Shown: positions 44,125 to 55,062 of the stretch, piece after piece
Layout of the letters: every line of letters begins with the position of its first letter
Numbering within the stretch: position 1 is the stretch's first letter
Assembly: GCA_019425015.1 (NCBI GenBank)
Contig: JAHYYJ010000002.1
Location: 211,960-275,959, forward strand
Reading direction: 5' to 3'
DNA length: 64,000 nt
Source: Collinsella sp.
GTDB lineage: Bacteria > Actinomycetota > Coriobacteriia > Coriobacteriales > Coriobacteriaceae
Notes under the pieces: generated by a model
Told to the model about the DNA's origin: nothing
The model's input: the letters and a program-made list of their open reading frames with translations, nothing else
Databases searched by the model: none
Made by a program: the position numbers and the translations under genes

Positions 44125-44382
44125 TATCATCACGACCCATCTCGACGTTGACTTTTCAATACATGGCACGCGCCGCCGCACCGTTGCACAACGGCTCCAA
44201 GCGCCAAAGAGACGCCGCCCCTTGCACACAACAAAGGACAGCGTCTCCCTGGAAAACTCCGTGCTTATCTGAGATTCTACACGGTTTATTAAGGAGTGTT
44301 ACTTATTCCGCAAACGGTAGCTATACGCGATAAACGGTAGCAAGCAAGAATCCAGAACGCTCAACCCATTAGGAGAGTTCCG

Positions 44383-44526
44383 CCTAAAGGGTGACTACAC
44401 AGGACCCCAGCCGGGCCGCTTTGGGTTACTTTCCAAAACATTCCGCAGGACGCAAAGGGCTCCGCCGCGCGAAGCGCACAGCGGAGCCCCTTGCATGTCC
44501 GAGGACACCAATTTAATTTAGCGTGG
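44383..44526 (-). other. giant 3' hairpin D, truncated tandem copy
   Basis: Sense strand is minus. Inner motif is intact: GTCCTCGGACATG, tip CAAGGGGCTCCGC/GCGGAGCCCTTTG, then TCCTGCGGAATG. The 3' arm ends in GGGGTCCTGTGTAGTCACCC-TTTAGG, very like the end of hairpin E, but the matching 5' arm is missing. It looks like a tandem duplicate of E with a lost or replaced arm. Confidence 0.7.
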
Positions 44527-44529
44527 TTC

Positions 44530-44675
44530 CCTAAAGGGCGACAACGCAGGAGACCCGGCAAGGCCGGGAGCACTTTGTCTCGCAAACATTCCGCAGCCGC
44601 GAAGCGGCGAGGACGTTTGAGAGGAAAAGTGCGTAGGCCTTACCGGGTCTCCGGTGGGAGTTGAGTCCCTTTAGA
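44530..44675 (-). other. giant 3' hairpin E, containing the grcA-like stop codon
   Basis: Sense strand is minus. TTCTAAAGGG (includes the TAA) pairs with CCCTTTAGGG. Next, GGAGACCCGGTAAGGCC..GCACTTT pairs with AAAGTGC..GGCCTTGCCGGGTCTCC. Inner motif is minimal: GTCCTCG, an eleven-base tip CCGCttcGCGG, and CTGCGGAAT. Confidence 0.75.
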
Positions 44676-44922
44676 ACTTGTTGTGGAAGGTACGCGAAAT
44701 GACCTCGTCCTGCTGCTCCTTGGTGAGCGTGTGGAAGTTCACGGCATAGCCGGAAACACGGATGGTCAGTTGCGGGTACTTCTCGGGGTGAGCCTGAGCG
44801 TCGAGCAGCGTCTCACGGTTGAAGACGTTGATGTTCAGGTGGTGGCCACCCTTCTCGGCGTAAGCGTCGAGCATGTGGACCAGGTTATCGGCCTGAGTCT
44901 CGGAAACTTCAGAAACCTTCAT
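44671..44922 (-). CDS. grcA: glycyl radical subunit of a split pyruvate formate-lyase (GrcA-like)
   Basis: 83 residues, equal to the C-terminal glycyl-radical domain of PFL. HHLNINVFNRETLLDAQAHP then PEKYPQLTIRVSGYAVNF with the radical glycine at 58, ending TFHNKF. In E. coli GrcA is a spare part for oxygen-damaged PFL; here the large subunit upstream lacks this domain, so this protein is probably essential for activity. 85 bases separate the genes, holding two hairpins (ATTGTTAGT inverted, and GCGCCGG/CCGGCGC). Ribosome site GAAGGAGA. Confidence 0.92.
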   Translation of the reverse strand: MKVSEVSETQADNLVHMLDAYAEKGGHHLNINVFNRETLLDAQAHPEKYPQLTIRVSGYAVNFHTLTKEQQDEVISRTFHNKF

Positions 44923-44935
44923 AATGTGTCTCCTT

Positions 44936-45005
44936 CGATCGATAGGCGCCGGCCGAAACCGGCGCGCTAATCAGTAATCGTTATTGTTAGTATAGCACTA
45001 ACAAT
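44936..45005 (-). promoter_or_regulatory. two hairpins between pflB core and grcA-like gene
   Basis: On the minus strand CTATTGTTAGT-gctat-ACTAACAATA straddles the end of the pflB stop region. It is followed by GCGCCGGtttcgGCCGGCGC. They could set the ratio of the two subunits by processing or partial termination. Confidence 0.5.
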
Positions 45006-45007
45006 AG

Positions 45008-47059
<2,052 letters not shown>

Positions 47060-47528
47060 TGTGTAACCACGCTCCTAGTTACGTGTAATGCGGCGCTCTC
47101 TCACACCGCTGCTTATTGAATTCTTGAATTATCGGCTTGCACTACCGGCTTCTTCCGTTCTTCACCACACGTTGGTGCAGGGAAAACGTTTGTCCACCTT
47201 GGAACTGCAACCCAAAACCCAAGATTTCACCCGTTTGAGAAGGATAACATAGCCACCCCCTTCATCAGGGCTGTTATATGTTTCTTTTTTTATACCATTA
47301 GAGCGTTTTTAACAAATCCGCAGGAAATGCGAGCGCGAACAACTACCGTTCACCGATTTCTTTGGTATTTTTCCTTGCCTTTGTACGACGTTCACTCTAG
47401 CTGTTATGTCAGCTTTATCAGAGTAAAGTACCCCAGAGACCCTTCAGAAACTGAAGGGCGGCCACGGGATTTCCCCCGGGGCCGCCCTATGGCGTGGCTA
47501 GTTATTTAGCTTTGATTGCCGCTTGGCA
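47060..47528. promoter_or_regulatory. long leader/promoter region of pflB and 3' region of kdgT
   Basis: No gene. On the pflB strand AT-rich promoter-like segments (TTGTTA...TATAAA near 47290-47320; TATGTTATCC near 47245) and a TTGAATTCTTGAATTATCGG stretch are seen. At 47457-47488 GGGCGGCC...GGCCGCCC forms a hairpin that probably ends the kdgT transcript, and a CTTCAG/CTGAAG stem is beside it. Confidence 0.5.
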
Positions 47529-48542
47529 TTAGGCGGCTGCGGCGGCCTTGTCGGTTGCTGCCTTGCCGTTGCCCTGGCCCTCAAAATGCTTGTAGCACCA
47601 ACTGGTGACCAGCGGGGTCAAAATAGCCGTCACGATTGCGCAGGCAGCAACCTGTGCCGTAGCCGTCGCGAGCACAGCGCCACCGTACATGGCCCCGTTG
47701 ACGCTTGCCATGGCAGCAGGCGTGGCCACATTGGCTCCGGCGCAGCTCGAAATGGCCGCACCTGCGACACCCGTGCCGCCCGTGAGCTTATCGACCGCGA
47801 TGACGGGAATTGCAAAGACCACCGAGCAGATCACGCCGAGCAGGATGCCGGGAAGACCGCCATTAATGAGCTGGCCAAAGGTCATGGTCGAGCCCATGGC
47901 AAAGAAGACGAGCACAATGATGGCGGAAAGTGCCGGTGCCATCATCTTCTTAAAGCTCGGGAAGAGGTTACCCAGAATAATGCCGACGACGATCGGCAGG
48001 ATGGCGCCCACGAGCGACCAGCCAATCGGAGCCTGGCCGGCAGCGCCGAGCACGATCATCGTGACCGGAGGGCCGACAACGAGCGTGGTGATTGCGACAG
48101 CGCCGCGCTCGGCCTCATTGCCCATGGTGCCCATCAGACCAGCGTACATAGCGTTGTTGGCGCCGGTGCAAGCCGCCAGCATCACCATGGCAGAGATGCC
48201 AAACAGGTTGTCGTTGAACACATAAAGGATGAGCAGCGACACGGCAACGACCACGATTTGCTTGACGGCGATGATGATGGCACCGCGGGCAGCGGCGGCA
48301 GGAGCACTCTTAAACGAAATCGTCGTACCGACGATAAGCAAAAAAGCGCCCACGAGCGGGCCTGCACCCTGCTGGGTCATGCCAAGCGTAAAGCTGCCGA
48401 GCGTTTTGAATAGGTCGGGGAATAGCGTGTTGAGCAGGCAGCCCAGCAAAAGCGGCACCAAAATATTGGCACCCGGGATGGAGGACATCTTAAAGAACGG
48501 CTCCTTTGCCGCCGGCGCCTCCACCGCAGTCGATTCACTCAT
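47529..48542 (-). CDS. kdgT: 2-keto-3-deoxygluconate permease
   Basis: 337 residues, about ten membrane segments, KdgT family. Family-type segments are PGANILVPLLLGCLLNTLFP, TGANNAMYAGLMG and GGTGVAGAAISSCAGANVATPAA. It imports 2-keto-3-deoxygluconate with protons. The SDR gene upstream (probable KduD-like) is consistent with hexuronate or pectin use. ATG 48542 behind AAGGAGATAT. Confidence 0.85.
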   Translation of the reverse strand: MSESTAVEAPAAKEPFFKMSSIPGANILVPLLLGCLLNTLFPDLFKTLGSFTLGMTQQGAGPLVGAFLLIVGTTISFKSAPAAAARGAIIIAVKQIVVVAVSLLILYVFNDNLFGISAMVMLAACTGANNAMYAGLMGTMGNEAERGAVAITTLVVGPPVTMIVLGAAGQAPIGWSLVGAILPIVVGIILGNLFPSFKKMMAPALSAIIVLVFFAMGSTMTFGQLINGGLPGILLGVICSVVFAIPVIAVDKLTGGTGVAGAAISSCAGANVATPAAMASVNGAMYGGAVLATATAQVAACAIVTAILTPLVTSWCYKHFEGQGNGKAATDKAAAAA

Positions 48543-48599
48543 ATATATCTCCTTTGGATGCATGCGAATCGTAGCCGCACGCGCCTATATCAGAAAGAA

Positions 48600-48631
48600 G
48601 GCGACGGTCCCGAGTCGCAGGAGCCGTCGCC
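48600..48631 (-). terminator. hairpin between the SDR and kdgT genes
   Basis: GGCGACGG-(ctcctgcgactcggga)-CCGTCGCC followed on the minus strand by TTCTTTCT; a weak or attenuating terminator within the operon. Confidence 0.55.
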
Positions 48632-48650
48632 GAATAATCGTCGTGGGGTA

Positions 48651-49400
48651 TTACCCGTCCAGGACGATGCCGCCGTCGCAGTCGCCGATCTCGCCGTTCA
48701 CGAAGCTGGCGAGGTCGGAAGCGAAGAACAGCACCATCTGCGCAGGCTCGCTGGCCTGGGCGGCGCGGCCCAGAGGGATACCGTTGATGATGCGCTGAGA
48801 GTTCTCGTCAGAGAGAATCGAGGTCATATCGGTCAACGTAAGTGACGGGCACACGGCGTTGCAGCGGACGCCGAACTTGCCGCCCTCCTTGGCGACTGCC
48901 TTGGTTAGACCGTTAACACCGGCCTTGGAGCTGGCGTAGGCAGCGGTGCCGAGCAGGCCACCACCGATCTTGCCAGCAACAGAGCTCACGTTGACGATAG
49001 TGCCGGCATGGGCCGCCTTAAAGTGCGGGTACACGGCGTTCATCATAGTGAAGGTACCGTTGAGGTTGATGTCGATGGTGCGACGCCACTCGGTGTCATC
49101 GATCTCGTCGAACTTCTTGGTGCTGATGACACCAGCGCAGTTGATCAGGATATTGGTTTGCGGCAGGTCCGTAAAAATCTGCTCGACGGTCTCGCGCGCC
49201 TTGGGTGCATCGGCGACATCGAGCTGATAGAACTTGTTGCCCTCGCCAAGCTCGGCCACCGCGGCCTCGCCCTTGGCAGCGTTCCTTGCGATGAGCGCGA
49301 CGTGTCCGCCGCCCGCGACGATGCCCTTGGCAATCTCGAGGCCAATGCCCTGAGTGCCGCCGGTAACGATCGCGGTTTTGCCCGTGAAGTCAAATGCCAT
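48651..49400 (-). CDS. short-chain dehydrogenase/reductase (KduD-like)
   Basis: 249 residues. NAD(P) motif TGGTQGIG (about 14-21), NCAG at about 88, catalytic Ser in NVSSVAG and YASSK (Tyr-Lys). Classical SDR. Next to kdgT it may be 2-dehydro-3-deoxygluconate 5-dehydrogenase or a gluconate 5-dehydrogenase; the cofactor and substrate are not proven by sequence. Confidence 0.85.
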   Translation of the reverse strand: MAFDFTGKTAIVTGGTQGIGLEIAKGIVAGGGHVALIARNAAKGEAAVAELGEGNKFYQLDVADAPKARETVEQIFTDLPQTNILINCAGVISTKKFDEIDDTEWRRTIDINLNGTFTMMNAVYPHFKAAHAGTIVNVSSVAGKIGGGLLGTAAYASSKAGVNGLTKAVAKEGGKFGVRCNAVCPSLTLTDMTSILSDENSQRIINGIPLGRAAQASEPAQMVLFFASDLASFVNGEIGDCDGGIVLDG

Positions 49401-49591
49401 GACTCCAACCCCCTTGATTCAGGTGTCTCCTTGCGGGAAGTTGGAGCATCGCACGTGGCGATTATATGAGTCCTAGTCGTCATGGTGGTGACAACCCCTC
49501 GCCTAACCGCGTGCATAATAGTTCTTTGAAACGCTTCAGCAATTGATTGATTTTAAGTCTTTATGCGCTCTTTATATTGTCTAGCGGCCAA

Positions 49592-49622
49592 GTAGTTTTT
49601 TGGGACATGTCCCAAAATCTAC
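49592..49622. repeat. GGGACATGTCCC palindrome, copy 2
   Basis: GTAGTTTTTTGGGACATG then TCCCAAAATCTAC; core TTTTGGGACATGTCCCAAAA is a perfect palindrome. 70 bases upstream of the marR-type gene, so it could also be an operator. Confidence 0.7.
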
Positions 49623-49689
49623 CGCATAGGGTACGCGTGCAAGGGTATCATCTTTCACCGAAAATAGTTTCTAGTGTTAGGGGTTTTCG

Positions 49690-50139
49690 GTGGAAGATAC
49701 CGATTTCCATGAGCTTGGGCGTCAGCTCTTTACCGAGTTTGGCAGCATTCACCAGCGCATTACGCGCTTTGCCGACCAAGCCCTGAGTGGCGAGATGGCC
49801 GTCATGCGCGCCCTCATGCTCGCCGGCGGCTCGCTCACGCCGAGCGAACTCGCCGATCGCGCCTGGGTCTCGAGCGCCCGCATCGCCAACATCCTGCGCG
49901 CCCTCGAAACCAAGGGCTGGGTCGAGCGCGAGCACTCAAAGACCGACCGTCGTCGCGTACACGTCACGGTGACCGACAAAGGCCGACAAGATATCGAAAT
50001 CAAGCGTCGCGAATTCGAGGACCGCACCGCGGCCTTCCTCGAACAGCTCGGCGAAACAGATACCCAAGAGATGGTGCGCCTTCTAAGGCGTGCGAACGAA
50101 ATTATCGACCACAATCAAGAAAGGAGAGATGCCAAGTGA
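49690..50139 (+). CDS. MarR family transcriptional regulator
   Basis: 149 residues, winged-helix MarR. LTPSELADRAWVSSARIANILRALETKGWVEREHSKTDRRRVHV covers the recognition helix and the wing with the conserved D-x-R-R. GTG start at 49690 with AGGGG upstream. It overlaps the following ABC gene by four bases and probably represses its own operon in response to an exported compound. Confidence 0.9.
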   Translation: MEDTDFHELGRQLFTEFGSIHQRITRFADQALSGEMAVMRALMLAGGSLTPSELADRAWVSSARIANILRALETKGWVEREHSKTDRRRVHVTVTDKGRQDIEIKRREFEDRTAAFLEQLGETDTQEMVRLLRRANEIIDHNQERRDAK

Positions 50140-52502
50140 GGATTCTCAAGCTCTTTAAAAAGCATGTCCTGGCACTGTTCGCTGCTATCGTACTTATCGT
50201 AATCAGCTGCAACGCCGATCTGGCACTGCCCACCTACATGAGCGACATCGTCGACGTGGGTGTGCAGCAAGGCGGCATCGCCTCGCCCGTGCCCGACACC
50301 ATCCGCGCCGAATCGCTCGACGACCTCGAACTCTTTATGAGCGCCAAGGACGCCAAGGCAGTGGAGGCCGTGTTTAGCAAGGCTGACAAAAACGGCATTC
50401 GAACGTACAAGGGCACCGAGGAAGAGCGTGCCGATGGAGGCAAGATTGCCGACATTATGAGCCTGCCCGAGACTGTCGTTCTTTCGCTCAACCAGGGCAT
50501 TGACGCCAACTCCATGGGCGACATGATGGGCTCGTCCAGCGAGAAAGACAGTAACGCTGCCCAGGCCATGCCCACCCCCGAGCAAATGGCAGCGATGACG
50601 CCCGAGCAGCTCGCCGAGATGCAGCAGAAGGCCGCAGCGGCGCAGAACATGCAAAAGCAGATTGATGCCGACGGCGGTAAGATCACCATGAAGAGTCTGC
50701 GCCTAGGTGTCGAGGGCGGTCTGGTAGACCAAAGCAAGCTCGTCGAGGGCGCCAACCAAATGGCGGACAAAATGGGCTCCATGTCGGGCTCCATCGTGAC
50801 CCAGCGCGCCGTGAGCTATGTGCAAGACGAGTACAAGGCGCAGGGTATCGACCCCGCCGACGTGCAGAACGCCTACCTGGGCCGCATGGCGACCACGATG
50901 TTTGGTCTGTGCCTGATCTCACTGGTCGCCACCATCCTAACCGGCGCCGTGGCCTCGCGCACCGCCTGTTCCATCGCACGCGACCTGCGCCGCGAGACCT
51001 TCAACAAGGTCATGCACTTCTCGCCAGCCGAGGTGGGCAAGTTTAGCCAGGCCTCGCTCATCACTCGCTGCACCAACGACATTCAGCAGATTCAGATGGC
51101 CGCAACCCTGTTTATCCGCATGTGCCTCATGGCGCCCGTCATGGGCATCGTCGCCGTCATGCGCGTCCTGGCCAACCACACCGGCCTGGAGTGGACCATC
51201 GCCGTGGCCATCATCGCGGTCTCGGCCGTCGTCGGCGTGCTTATGGGCCTCACCATGCCCAAGTTCAAAAAGATGCAGAGCTTTGTGGACCGCGTGAACC
51301 TTACCGCCCGCGAGCTGCTCGACGGCCTTATGCCCATCCGCTCGTTTAACCGCGAGGAGCATGAGCTCGAGCGCTTTGACCAGGCGTCCCTCGACCTGAT
51401 GACCACGCAGCTCTACACCAACCGCGCCATGAGCTTTATGATGCCGCTCATGATGCTCGTCATGAACTGCATCACCGTGCTTATCGTCTGGTTTGGCGCG
51501 CAGGGCGTGTCTGACGGCGTGATGCAGGTCGGCAACATGATGGCGTTCATCTCCTACACCATGCAGATCGTCATGGCGTTTATGATCCTCACCATGGTTT
51601 CGGTCATCCTGCCCCGCGCCGAGGTCGCAGCCGAGCGCGTGGAAGAGGTCATCACCTGCCCCACCAGCATCAACGACCCTGCCTCGCCCAAACTGCCCGC
51701 GGCCAGCGCGCCGCGCGGTGAGCTCACCTTCCGCGACGTGAGCTTCCAGTATCCCGATGCCCGCGCCGATGTCATCAGCGGCGTGAACTTCACCACGCAT
51801 GCCGGTCAGATGCTCGGCATCATTGGCTCCACGGGCTCGGGCAAGTCCACGCTCGTGCAGCTGATTCCGCGCTTATACGACGTCACGGGCGGCAGCATTT
51901 CGCTCGACGGCATCGACGTGCGCGACATGACCCTTTCCGAGCTGCGCCGCCGCATTGGTTACATCCCGCAGCAGGGTCGCCTGTTCTCGGGCACCGTCGA
52001 GAGCAACCTCAAATTTGCCGGCGACATGGTGAGCGATGATGACATGCGCCAGGCGGCACGCATCGCACAGGCCGAGGACTTTATCGCCGAGCGCGAGGGC
52101 GGCTACGACTCCCCCATCAGCCAGGGCGGCTCCAATGTCTCGGGCGGTCAGCGCCAGCGCCTGGCCATCGCCCGCGCGTTGGCCAAAAAGCCCGAGGTCG
52201 TGGTGTTCGATGACTCGTTTAGCGCCCTCGACTACAAGACCGACGCGCGCCTGCGCGAGGAGCTTGCCAAAAACGTTACCGACGCCGCGCTCGTGGTCGT
52301 GGCCCAGCGCATCGCGACCATCATGCACGCCGATCAGATCATCGTGCTCGACGACGGCCACGTAGTGGGCACCGGCACGCACGAGGAACTGCTGCACAAC
52401 TGCCCGGCATACCTGGAGATCGCACAGTCGCAGCTTTCCGCCGAGGAGTTGGGGCTTACCCAAGAAGAGATTGAAGCCGTCATGGAAGGAGGCGAGCGCT
52501 AA
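50136..52502 (+). CDS. ABC exporter half-transporter with degenerate ATPase site
   Basis: 788 residues, about 180 longer than usual. Between membrane helix 1 (10-32) and helix 2 (about 245) sits an insertion of about 200 residues, rich in Met, Gln and Ala (a QMAAMTPEQLAEMQQKAAAA stretch), probably extracytoplasmic. The transmembrane domain runs to about 530, then the ATPase domain: Walker A GSTGSGKST, signature NVSGGQRQR. Walker B ends FDDSFSALD, with Asp where the catalytic Glu should be. It is therefore the degenerate half of a heterodimer with the next gene (BmrC-like). Confidence 0.9.
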   Translation: MRILKLFKKHVLALFAAIVLIVISCNADLALPTYMSDIVDVGVQQGGIASPVPDTIRAESLDDLELFMSAKDAKAVEAVFSKADKNGIRTYKGTEEERADGGKIADIMSLPETVVLSLNQGIDANSMGDMMGSSSEKDSNAAQAMPTPEQMAAMTPEQLAEMQQKAAAAQNMQKQIDADGGKITMKSLRLGVEGGLVDQSKLVEGANQMADKMGSMSGSIVTQRAVSYVQDEYKAQGIDPADVQNAYLGRMATTMFGLCLISLVATILTGAVASRTACSIARDLRRETFNKVMHFSPAEVGKFSQASLITRCTNDIQQIQMAATLFIRMCLMAPVMGIVAVMRVLANHTGLEWTIAVAIIAVSAVVGVLMGLTMPKFKKMQSFVDRVNLTARELLDGLMPIRSFNREEHELERFDQASLDLMTTQLYTNRAMSFMMPLMMLVMNCITVLIVWFGAQGVSDGVMQVGNMMAFISYTMQIVMAFMILTMVSVILPRAEVAAERVEEVITCPTSINDPASPKLPAASAPRGELTFRDVSFQYPDARADVISGVNFTTHAGQMLGIIGSTGSGKSTLVQLIPRLYDVTGGSISLDGIDVRDMTLSELRRRIGYIPQQGRLFSGTVESNLKFAGDMVSDDDMRQAARIAQAEDFIAEREGGYDSPISQGGSNVSGGQRQRLAIARALAKKPEVVVFDDSFSALDYKTDARLREELAKNVTDAALVVVAQRIATIMHADQIIVLDDGHVVGTGTHEELLHNCPAYLEIAQSQLSAEELGLTQEEIEAVMEGGER

Positions 52503-54358
52503 TGGCAGACGAGACCAAGACTCAGATTCCCAAGCCCACCCGCCGGCGCGGTCCCATGGGCCGCATGGGTGGTATGGGCCGCGGCGAAAAGGCCAAGGAC
52601 TTTAAGGGCACCATGAGGCAGCTGCTCGGCTATATCGGCCAGCACAAGATTGCCGTGTTTGCCGCCGTCGCCTTTGCCGTATGCTCGGTCATCTTTAACA
52701 TTGTGGGGCCCAAGGTGCTCGGCCAGGTTACGACCAAGTTGTTCGAGGGCCTGGTTGCCAAGGTCAACGGTACCGGCGACGTTGACTTTGCCTGGATCGC
52801 CAAGACGCTCGGCTTTTTGCTCTGCCTGTATCTGGCAAGCTCTGTCTGCGGCCTCATCCAGGGCTGGCTCATGACCGGCGTCACGCAAAAGATTTGCTAC
52901 CGCATGCGCAAGGAGATCGCCGCCAAGATCGCTGTCGTGCCGATGAGCTACTTCAACGGCCACAGCAAGGGCGACGTGCTCAGCCGCATCACCAACGATG
53001 TCGACACGCTGGGTCAGTCACTCAACCAGAGCGTGACACAACTCATCACATCGGTGACGCAGATTATCGGCGTGCTCGTCATGATGCTGTCGATCAGTCT
53101 GCCGCTCACCGGCGTCACCGTGCTCACGCTGCCGGCTGCCGCGATTATCCTGACCGTGATGATTCACTTCTCGCAGCCGTACTTCCGCGAGCAACAGCAA
53201 GTCCTGGGCGCCGTCAACGGCATTATCGAGGAGGACTTTGCCGGCCAGAACGTTATTCAGGTGTTCGACCGCGCCGAGGCCTCAATCGAGGAGTTCGACC
53301 GTCAAAACGACCGTCTCTTTATTAGTGGCTGGCGCTCGCAGTTCCTATCGGGCCTGATGATGCCGCTTATGAGCTTGGTGGGCAACATGGGCTACGTGGG
53401 CGTTGTCGTGGTGGGCGCACAGCTCGCGCTGACCGGCAATGCCACGCCCGGCGACATCCAGAGCTTTATCCAGTACGTGCGCAACTTTACGCAGCCGGTG
53501 CAGCAGCTGGGCAACGTGAGCAACACGATGCAGTCGATGGCCGCTGCCACCGAGCGCGTCTTTGAGTTCCTCGCCGCGCCCGAGGAGGAGCAGAAGGCCG
53601 ACGCCCAGATTCCCGAGAAGCGCCCCGGCCACGTTGAGTTTGACCATGTCAAGTTTGGCTACACGCCCGACAAGACCATCATCCACGACTTTAGCTGCGA
53701 GGCGCAGCCCGGTCAGACCATCGCCATCGTCGGCCCCACCGGCGCCGGCAAGACCACGCTCATTAAGCTGCTGCAGCGTTTCTACGACGTGGACGGCGGT
53801 TCGCTGCGCGTCGAGGGCGTCGACGTGCGCGACTGGGACCGCGCGGCACTGCGCGGCGAGTTTGCCATGGTGCTGCAGGATACCTGGCTGTTTAACGGCA
53901 CCATCCGCGAGAACATCCGCTACGGACGTCCCGATGCGACTGACGCCGAGGTCGAGGCCGCCGCGCGCGCCGCACGCTGCGACCACTTTATCCATACGCT
54001 CGCCGGCGGTTACGACTTTATGATCAATGAGGAGGGCACCAACCTCTCACAGGGCCAGCGCCAACTCGTGACCATCGCCCGCGCCATTTTGGCCGACCGT
54101 CCGGCGCTGATTTTGGACGAGGCGACCTCCAACGTCGATACCCGCACCGAGGAGCTTATTCAGCGCGCCATGGATGCGCTGATGCAGGGCCGCACGAGCT
54201 TTGTCATCGCGCACCGCCTGTCCACAATCCGCAACGCCGACGTAATCTTGGTGATTCGCGACGGCGACATCGTCGAGAAGGGCACACACGACGAACTGCT
54301 CGCCCAGGGCGGCTTCTACGCCGACCTGTACAACTCGCAGTTCGACGAGGCGGCGTAA
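52502..54358 (+). CDS. ABC exporter half-transporter with intact ATPase
   Basis: 618 residues. Six-helix exporter domain (about 40-350), then the ATPase domain: Walker A GPTGAGKTT, signature NLSQGQRQLVTIARA, Walker B LILDEATSNVD with the catalytic glutamate, H-loop IAHRLST. The start overlaps the preceding gene's stop. With the partner it forms a heterodimeric multidrug or lipid exporter under the MarR regulator. The N-terminal 30 residues are basic and Met/Gly-rich. Confidence 0.93.
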   Translation: MADETKTQIPKPTRRRGPMGRMGGMGRGEKAKDFKGTMRQLLGYIGQHKIAVFAAVAFAVCSVIFNIVGPKVLGQVTTKLFEGLVAKVNGTGDVDFAWIAKTLGFLLCLYLASSVCGLIQGWLMTGVTQKICYRMRKEIAAKIAVVPMSYFNGHSKGDVLSRITNDVDTLGQSLNQSVTQLITSVTQIIGVLVMMLSISLPLTGVTVLTLPAAAIILTVMIHFSQPYFREQQQVLGAVNGIIEEDFAGQNVIQVFDRAEASIEEFDRQNDRLFISGWRSQFLSGLMMPLMSLVGNMGYVGVVVVGAQLALTGNATPGDIQSFIQYVRNFTQPVQQLGNVSNTMQSMAAATERVFEFLAAPEEEQKADAQIPEKRPGHVEFDHVKFGYTPDKTIIHDFSCEAQPGQTIAIVGPTGAGKTTLIKLLQRFYDVDGGSLRVEGVDVRDWDRAALRGEFAMVLQDTWLFNGTIRENIRYGRPDATDAEVEAAARAARCDHFIHTLAGGYDFMINEEGTNLSQGQRQLVTIARAILADRPALILDEATSNVDTRTEELIQRAMDALMQGRTSFVIAHRLSTIRNADVILVIRDGDIVEKGTHDELLAQGGFYADLYNSQFDEAA

Positions 54359-54390
54359 AACCGGCGGCAAACAACCGCAATACCCAAAGA

Positions 54391-54427
54391 ATGGGGGCGC
54401 AGGACAACCAGCGCCCCCATTTTTCGT
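54391..54427 (+). terminator. terminator of the MarR-ABC operon
   Basis: ATGGGGGCGC-aggacaacca-GCGCCCCCAT followed by TTTTCGTT. Confidence 0.9.
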
Positions 54428-54481
54428 TCTGCGGCCCTTGGGCCGCATCCCCTGGAGCCGAATTGACGGTCCTTTCCAGCC

Positions 54482-54717
54482 CCTGTGGGCAAAAAATGGC
54501 AAATATGAGTACTGTTACCTTTTTAGTAACAGCCAAAACAGCCCCAAACGACCTCATTGCGGCCTAGATATGCCTTCAAATTGATCAAAATGCCCGGTAG
54601 CATGCTTCTGTGTGCCAACGTTAATGAGCATATTTACTGTTGTGTCTATTATCTTGTAAGATCGATATGATACTACGCTAGCAACAGTACTCATATTTGC
54701 CATTTTTTGCCCACAGG
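54482..54717. mobile_element. 236-bp MITE-like element with 35-bp perfect terminal inverted repeats
   Basis: CCTGTGGGCAAAAAATGGCA.. (54482-54516) is repeated exactly inverted at 54683-54717. The interior (166 bp) is AT-rich and holds no credible gene, only an internal GTTAC/GTAAC stem. No clear target duplication is seen. It looks like a non-autonomous transposon remnant or a large palindromic intergenic element. Confidence 0.65.
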
Positions 54718-54814
54718 ACTTAGAGAACGCCAAAAAATCTAGCAATGCCAGCGAGCAAACCGCGTCAGCCGATGCAAGGAGTGTCCCCAAGTGCCGGCAG
54801 ATAAGGAACGTCCA

Positions 54815-55055
54815 TTACAGTCGAAATTGTCAGCCCGGGACCGTCTCGGGCTACGATTGAGGCGCGCCCAGAACGGGCCGCCGACCGGGCGCCCGCGCAC
54901 GGCCGAACGTCCCTGCCCCCGAGAGGGCCCGTTGGGTGCTGCCGGCGCGGGACGCGCCGCCCCCGACGGCTGATAGGAAAGTGCCGGGCAGGTGCCGCGG
55001 CTGGTAATGTGAGTGCCGAGGGGGAGGCCATCCGGTCGAACGACTACCGGAAGGA
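54815..55055 (+). ncRNA. candidate bridge RNA region of the IS110 element
   Basis: IS110 elements of this type carry a guide ('bridge') RNA in the non-coding end before the transposase (established knowledge). This 240-base GC-rich region contains stems such as AGCCCG/CGGGCT, GGCGCG/CGCGCC and GCCCCC/GGGCCC. The boundaries and guide loops cannot be set by eye. Confidence 0.35.
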
Positions 55056-55062
55056 TACCACC

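Noticed and set aside
44230..44370. Possible short genes upstream of degV
   Set aside because: Frames are short, without ribosome sites; the AAACGGTAGC repeats look intergenic.
47290..47320. TTGTTAA as a Rex site before pflB
   Set aside because: Only one half-site is visible; the inverted half is missing.
54554..54790. 78-residue minus-strand frame in the MITE-like element
   Set aside because: Crosses the terminal repeat, no ribosome site and no protein-like pattern.
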